A stretch of DNA of 8,743 nt from Hyphomonadaceae bacterium (GTDB lineage Bacteria > Pseudomonadota > Alphaproteobacteria > Caulobacterales > Aquidulcibacteraceae), in contig JAEUMU010000180.1 in assembly GCA_016791325.1 (NCBI GenBank), positions 1 to 8,743 of the forward strand, in the 5' to 3' direction. Positions 6,598 to 8,743 of the stretch are shown here, in pieces. The notes under the pieces were generated by a model, which worked only from the letters and a program-made list of their open reading frames with translations, was not told the DNA's origin and searched no databases. A program made the translations under genes and the position numbers. Every line of letters starts with the position of its first letter. Position 1 is the stretch's first letter.

Positions 6598-6623
6598 ACG
6601 CTAGGGGCGTGTACAAAGCCCAA
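6598..6623 (-). promoter_or_regulatory. Candidate near-leaderless sco promoter
   Basis: On the minus strand TTGGGCT (6617-6623), 11 nt, then CCTAGCGT (6598-6605). The expected start site is about 6590-6593, within a few bases of ATG 6589. The embedded CTAG is palindromic, so the plus strand also reads GCTAGG here, and it could contribute to divergent transcription of the glycosidase gene. Confidence 0.4.
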
Positions 6624-6662
6624 GCAACGTGGCGCAGCGGCGCAGGCGGCGCTCTGCCGCAG

Positions 6663-6688
6663 GCTTCGCTTGAGAAACGCCGCGAAGC
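6663..6688 (+). repeat. Stem-loop just upstream of the glycosidase start
   Basis: GCTTCGC (6663-6669) pairs perfectly with GCGAAGC (6682-6688) around a 12-nt loop. The right arm contains GAAG (6684-6687), the only Shine-Dalgarno-like bases before ATG 6693. If formed in the mRNA it would occlude ribosome binding. No riboswitch class was recognised. Confidence 0.4.
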
Positions 6689-6692
6689 AGCC

Positions 6693-7481
6693 ATGAAGTA
6701 TGCGCCTGCGATGAAGCTGTCCTGGCCGCAAATCGCGCTCCTGGCCCTGGCCGGAGCCATCGCCGCCCTGGTTGTCGGCGTGCAGGCGCTGCAATCGCGC
6801 GCCGCCGATGCGCCATGCCGCATGCGTGAGTTTGAAGGCTCGCAATTCATTGTCTGCGTTTATGACGCTCAGCGCGATGAACTGCGCCTGGCTTCGCGCG
6901 CAAGCGGCGGGAGCTATCTGCGCGGCTTCACCGCGCTTGCGGACGAATTGGGGCGCGAGGCGCGGCGCGTGCGCTTCGCCATGAACGCCGGCATGTACAA
7001 TGACGCCGGCGCCCCCATCGGCCTCTACATAGCCGATGGCGAACAACAGCACGTCCTGCGTTTGACCGACGGCCCCGGCAACTTCCACATGAAGCCCAAC
7101 GGCGTGTTTTGGCTCGATGCGGCCGGCACGCCTCACGTGACGCCCTCGGAGGCATACGCCGCCGCGCCGCCGCCAGCGCGCTGGGCCACGCAATCGGGGC
7201 CGATGCTGGTGATTGACGGCGCACTGCATCCGCGCATCCAGCATGACGGCCCCTCGCGCAACGTGCGCAACGGCGTCGGCGTGAGCGACGGCCGCCACGC
7301 TTATTTCGTCATCAGCGCCGGGTTCGTTTCATTCGGCCGCTTCGCCCGCTTCTTCCGCGACGAGCTTGGGTGCCGAAACGCGCTGTTTCTCGACGGCGCC
7401 GTCTCCAGCCTTTGGGCGCCGTCGTTGTCGCGCCGTGACGATGATCATGCGATCGGCCCGATGGTGGTAGTGTTGCGCTAG
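6693..7481 (+). CDS. Secreted phosphodiester glycosidase-like protein (DUF2233/NAGPA fold)
   Basis: The 262-residue protein has an N-terminal signal or anchor (hydrophobic 13-31), so it acts in the periplasm or at the membrane. The whole DUF2233 signature is present: FAMNAGMYNDAGAPIGLYIADG (95-116), NFHMKPNGVFW (130-140), ATQSGPMLVIDG (165-176), RNGVGVSDG (192-200) and CRNALFLDGAVSSLW (227-241). The Asn/Gly-rich turns and the LDG acid resemble the active site of the mammalian uncovering enzyme that removes GlcNAc from a phosphodiester. The bacterial substrate is unknown; teichoic, capsular or nucleotide-sugar phosphodiesters are guesses. The start is ATG 6693, with a second in-frame ATG at 6711 that would also leave a signal peptide. 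The gene is divergent from sco and ends 2 nt from the convergent DUF6607 gene. Confidence 0.88.
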   Translation: MKYAPAMKLSWPQIALLALAGAIAALVVGVQALQSRAADAPCRMREFEGSQFIVCVYDAQRDELRLASRASGGSYLRGFTALADELGREARRVRFAMNAGMYNDAGAPIGLYIADGEQQHVLRLTDGPGNFHMKPNGVFWLDAAGTPHVTPSEAYAAAPPPARWATQSGPMLVIDGALHPRIQHDGPSRNVRNGVGVSDGRHAYFVISAGFVSFGRFARFFRDELGCRNALFLDGAVSSLWAPSLSRRDDDHAIGPMVVVLR

Positions 7482-7488
7482 CGCTAGC
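7477..7488. repeat. 12-bp perfect palindrome holding both convergent stop codons
   Basis: GCTAGCGCTAGC is two tandem GCTAGC units and is fully self-complementary. The plus-strand TAG (7479-7481) and the minus-strand TAG (7484-7486) sit symmetrically inside it, separated by 2 nt. It may simply be a compact convergent end, a small hairpin in both 3' ends, or a protein-binding site. Confidence 0.6.
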
Positions 7489-8446
7489 CTGCGCTGGTGG
7501 CGCGCTGGATTTCGGCCTGCGCCTGCGCCAGAGCGGGGGCGGTTTCGATCTCCCCAGCGTGGATCTGATCGGCCAGCCCCATCAGCACTGGGCCCGTCAC
7601 CGCCCCGTTCTGCGCTTCTTCCTCCACCCATATGCGTCCGCGCCCACGCACCACCGCCGCGTCCCACGCTGCGCGTACGCCCGCCCAATAGGCTTGCGTA
7701 GCGCTCCAGTAGGCGTCGGCGGCCGCCACCGGATACTCGTTGAAATGGTTGTAGGTGTTGAAGCCGTCCTCATGCACGAACGTCACGGTGCGCCCGTCGC
7801 GCTCGCCCAGCTTGTCGTTGTCCTGTTCATGCACCCAACCCGTTGGCGTGATCGCGTGGCGGTTGATGCAGGCATAGCGATTGTAGGGCGGCTGGCGGAT
7901 CGCATCGCGCCGCGCCAACGGGCGCAGGCTCGCGCCGCTCACCCAAACGCTGCGCCCGTTTTCGTGCATCCAGCGGCCAACGCCTCCATAACGCGGCGAG
8001 TCATCGGTTTGCCATACCGTTTGCCCCCAGGCGCCGCGCCGCTCGGCGCTCGAAACGCTCGCCAGCGCCCAGGTGTTCAGCTGCTCATAAACCAGCACCT
8101 GGCGCGGCTGATAAGTCCAATCCTGACGCCAATGCTTGATGATGAACGTGCGCCCTTCGTGCTCGGCCACCAGCAAATGCTGCAGCACGATCAGCCCCGG
8201 CTCATCAGCGATGACGCGCACGCTCTCATACCCGCCGCTCTGCGTCGGCGTACGCGGCGTGTAATCGGGCACATAAGCGGTGGTTTCCTGAAAGTTGAAG
8301 CGCACGTGATAATCGCCGGCCATCGCCTTGATGGCGGTGCGATCGGCTTCCGGAGCGCGCGTCTGCGCCAAGGCGGGCGTCGCCGCGGCGGCGCCCGCGC
8401 AGGCCAGAGCCGCCAAGGAACCGCGCCGTGTCATTGCAAATGTCAT
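7484..8446 (-). CDS. DUF6607-family exported protein, partner of the TonB receptor
   Basis: The 320-residue protein is recognised by the DUF6607 pattern: DRTAIKAMAGDYHVRFNFQET (35-55), IKHWRQDWTY (103-112), QTDDSPRYGGVGRWMHENGR (146-165), NRHAITPTGWVHEQDNDK (195-212) and HEDGFNTYNHF (225-235). No biochemical function is known to me. The N-terminus MTRRGSLAALACAG with ALA before Q28 looks like a signal peptide. TRRxSL at 6-11 suggests Tat export, which would mean the protein folds, perhaps with a cofactor, before leaving the cytoplasm. The start is ATG 8446, preceded by AGGAGG with 8-nt spacing. The second ATG (residue 5) is less well placed. The start is 12 nt from the receptor stop, so the two are very likely co-transcribed and translationally coupled. 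A role in haem or iron acquisition is inferred from this context. Confidence 0.85.
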   Translation of the reverse strand: MTFAMTRRGSLAALACAGAAAATPALAQTRAPEADRTAIKAMAGDYHVRFNFQETTAYVPDYTPRTPTQSGGYESVRVIADEPGLIVLQHLLVAEHEGRTFIIKHWRQDWTYQPRQVLVYEQLNTWALASVSSAERRGAWGQTVWQTDDSPRYGGVGRWMHENGRSVWVSGASLRPLARRDAIRQPPYNRYACINRHAITPTGWVHEQDNDKLGERDGRTVTFVHEDGFNTYNHFNEYPVAAADAYWSATQAYWAGVRAAWDAAVVRGRGRIWVEEEAQNGAVTGPVLMGLADQIHAGEIETAPALAQAQAEIQRATSAG

Positions 8447-8454
8447 GGGTTCTT

Positions 8455-8460
8455 CCTCCT
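8455..8460 (-). promoter_or_regulatory. Perfect Shine-Dalgarno overlapping the receptor stop codon
   Basis: On the minus strand the receptor's stop TAG (8459-8461) runs directly into AGGAGG, sharing two bases, and ATG 8446 follows after 8 nt. This geometry lets a ribosome finishing the receptor reinitiate on the DUF6607 gene and ties the two together. Confidence 0.75.
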
Positions 8461-8743
8461 AGAACCGGTAGCTGACCGAGATGGAAAAGTTGCGCCCCGG
8501 ATGCGAATACGCATCACGCACGGTCGAAGCCGCGGAGAGCCCGCGCACATCGCTCCATTGCCAATACGTTTCATCGGTGACGTTGAAGAGCCCCGCGCGC
8601 AGCACCGCGTCATCGCTCAGCCGCACGTAACCGGTGAGGTCGAGGATTGTGTAGGCGGGCGGAATGAAGCATCCCGCGCACGCGTCGGATGCTTCCTTCT
8701 CCGAAGCATATGTCACGATAGCCTGGCCGCCGAAACGGCCACC
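8459..8743 (-). CDS. TonB-dependent receptor, haemoglobin/haem type (C-terminal part)
   Basis: Only the last 94 residues are in the window; the reading frame stays open to the edge at 8743. The sequence ends in typical outer-membrane beta-barrel strands: FIPPAYTILDLTGYVRLSDD, LRAGLFNVTDETYWQWSDVRG, then HPGRNFSISVSYRF with the terminal Phe that BAM recognises. The NVTDETYWQWSDVRG and PGRNFSIS blocks are characteristic of TonB-dependent haemoglobin/transferrin/lactoferrin-type haem receptors. A Cys pair (CAGC) precedes the FIPP strand and could form an extracellular-loop disulfide. The gene is followed closely by the DUF6607 gene. Substrate class is family-level inference, since the plug and ligand-binding loops are outside the window. 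Confidence 0.88.
   Translation of the reverse strand, partial: GGRFGGQAIVTYASEKEASDACAGCFIPPAYTILDLTGYVRLSDDAVLRAGLFNVTDETYWQWSDVRGLSAASTVRDAYSHPGRNFSISVSYRF

Noticed and set aside
6393..6692. 100-codon upstream extension of the glycosidase gene
   Set aside because: It runs through the start and N-terminus of the divergent sco gene. ATG 6693 gives a normal signal peptide.
6590..6850. Upstream extension of the sco reading frame
   Set aside because: It would overlap the divergent glycosidase gene. The SCO family N-terminal anchor begins at ATG 6589.
7301..8743. Biosynthetic or defence island
   Set aside because: The right-hand genes are a receptor, a DUF6607 protein and a glycosidase-like protein. 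No nuclease, toxin, transposase or modification-enzyme motifs are visible, and base composition does not shift.

Overview
The window is GC-rich, densely packed chromosomal DNA. It most resembles an alphaproteobacterium of the Caulobacterales or Hyphomonadaceae type. The evidence is codon use dominated by GCG, CGC and GCC, candidate promoters that fit the Caulobacter housekeeping pattern (TTGACGS, 10-14 nt, GCTANAWC), a PhaZ-type intracellular polyester depolymerase, and a TonB receptor paired with a DUF6607 protein. The taxonomic call is inference. No mobile element, tRNA, rRNA or CRISPR array was seen.

Layout, left to right. Positions 1-237 form a probable divergent intergenic region: a leftward gene seems to start just outside the window, and a bifunctional class A penicillin-binding protein reads rightward (238-2580). 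After a strong stem-loop comes a four-helix cytochrome b561 (2671-3228). It converges, with a 4-nt stop-codon overlap, on a leftward YgjP/DUF45 zinc metallopeptidase (3225-3983). Divergent from that gene is a small GFA-family zinc protein (4028-4420), which converges on a leftward PHA depolymerase (4424-5695). A 240-bp spacer follows, then a leftward SCO1/SenC copper chaperone (5936-6589). Divergent from it is a secreted DUF2233 phosphodiester glycosidase-like protein (6693-7481), which converges with a 2-nt gap on a leftward two-gene unit: the C-terminus of a TonB-dependent haemoglobin/haem-type receptor (8459-8743, cut by the window edge) followed by a DUF6607 protein (7484-8446).

Most genes look like independent, alternating-strand housekeeping or envelope genes rather than one pathway. 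The clearest functional pair is the receptor plus DUF6607: the DUF6607 Shine-Dalgarno overlaps the receptor stop codon. The main non-coding observation is that all nine CTAG tetranucleotides in the window lie in intergenic DNA or at stop codons, several of them as GCTAGC-like -10 elements close to start codons. Two genes, GFA and sco, have no usable Shine-Dalgarno and appear to be transcribed leaderless or nearly so.
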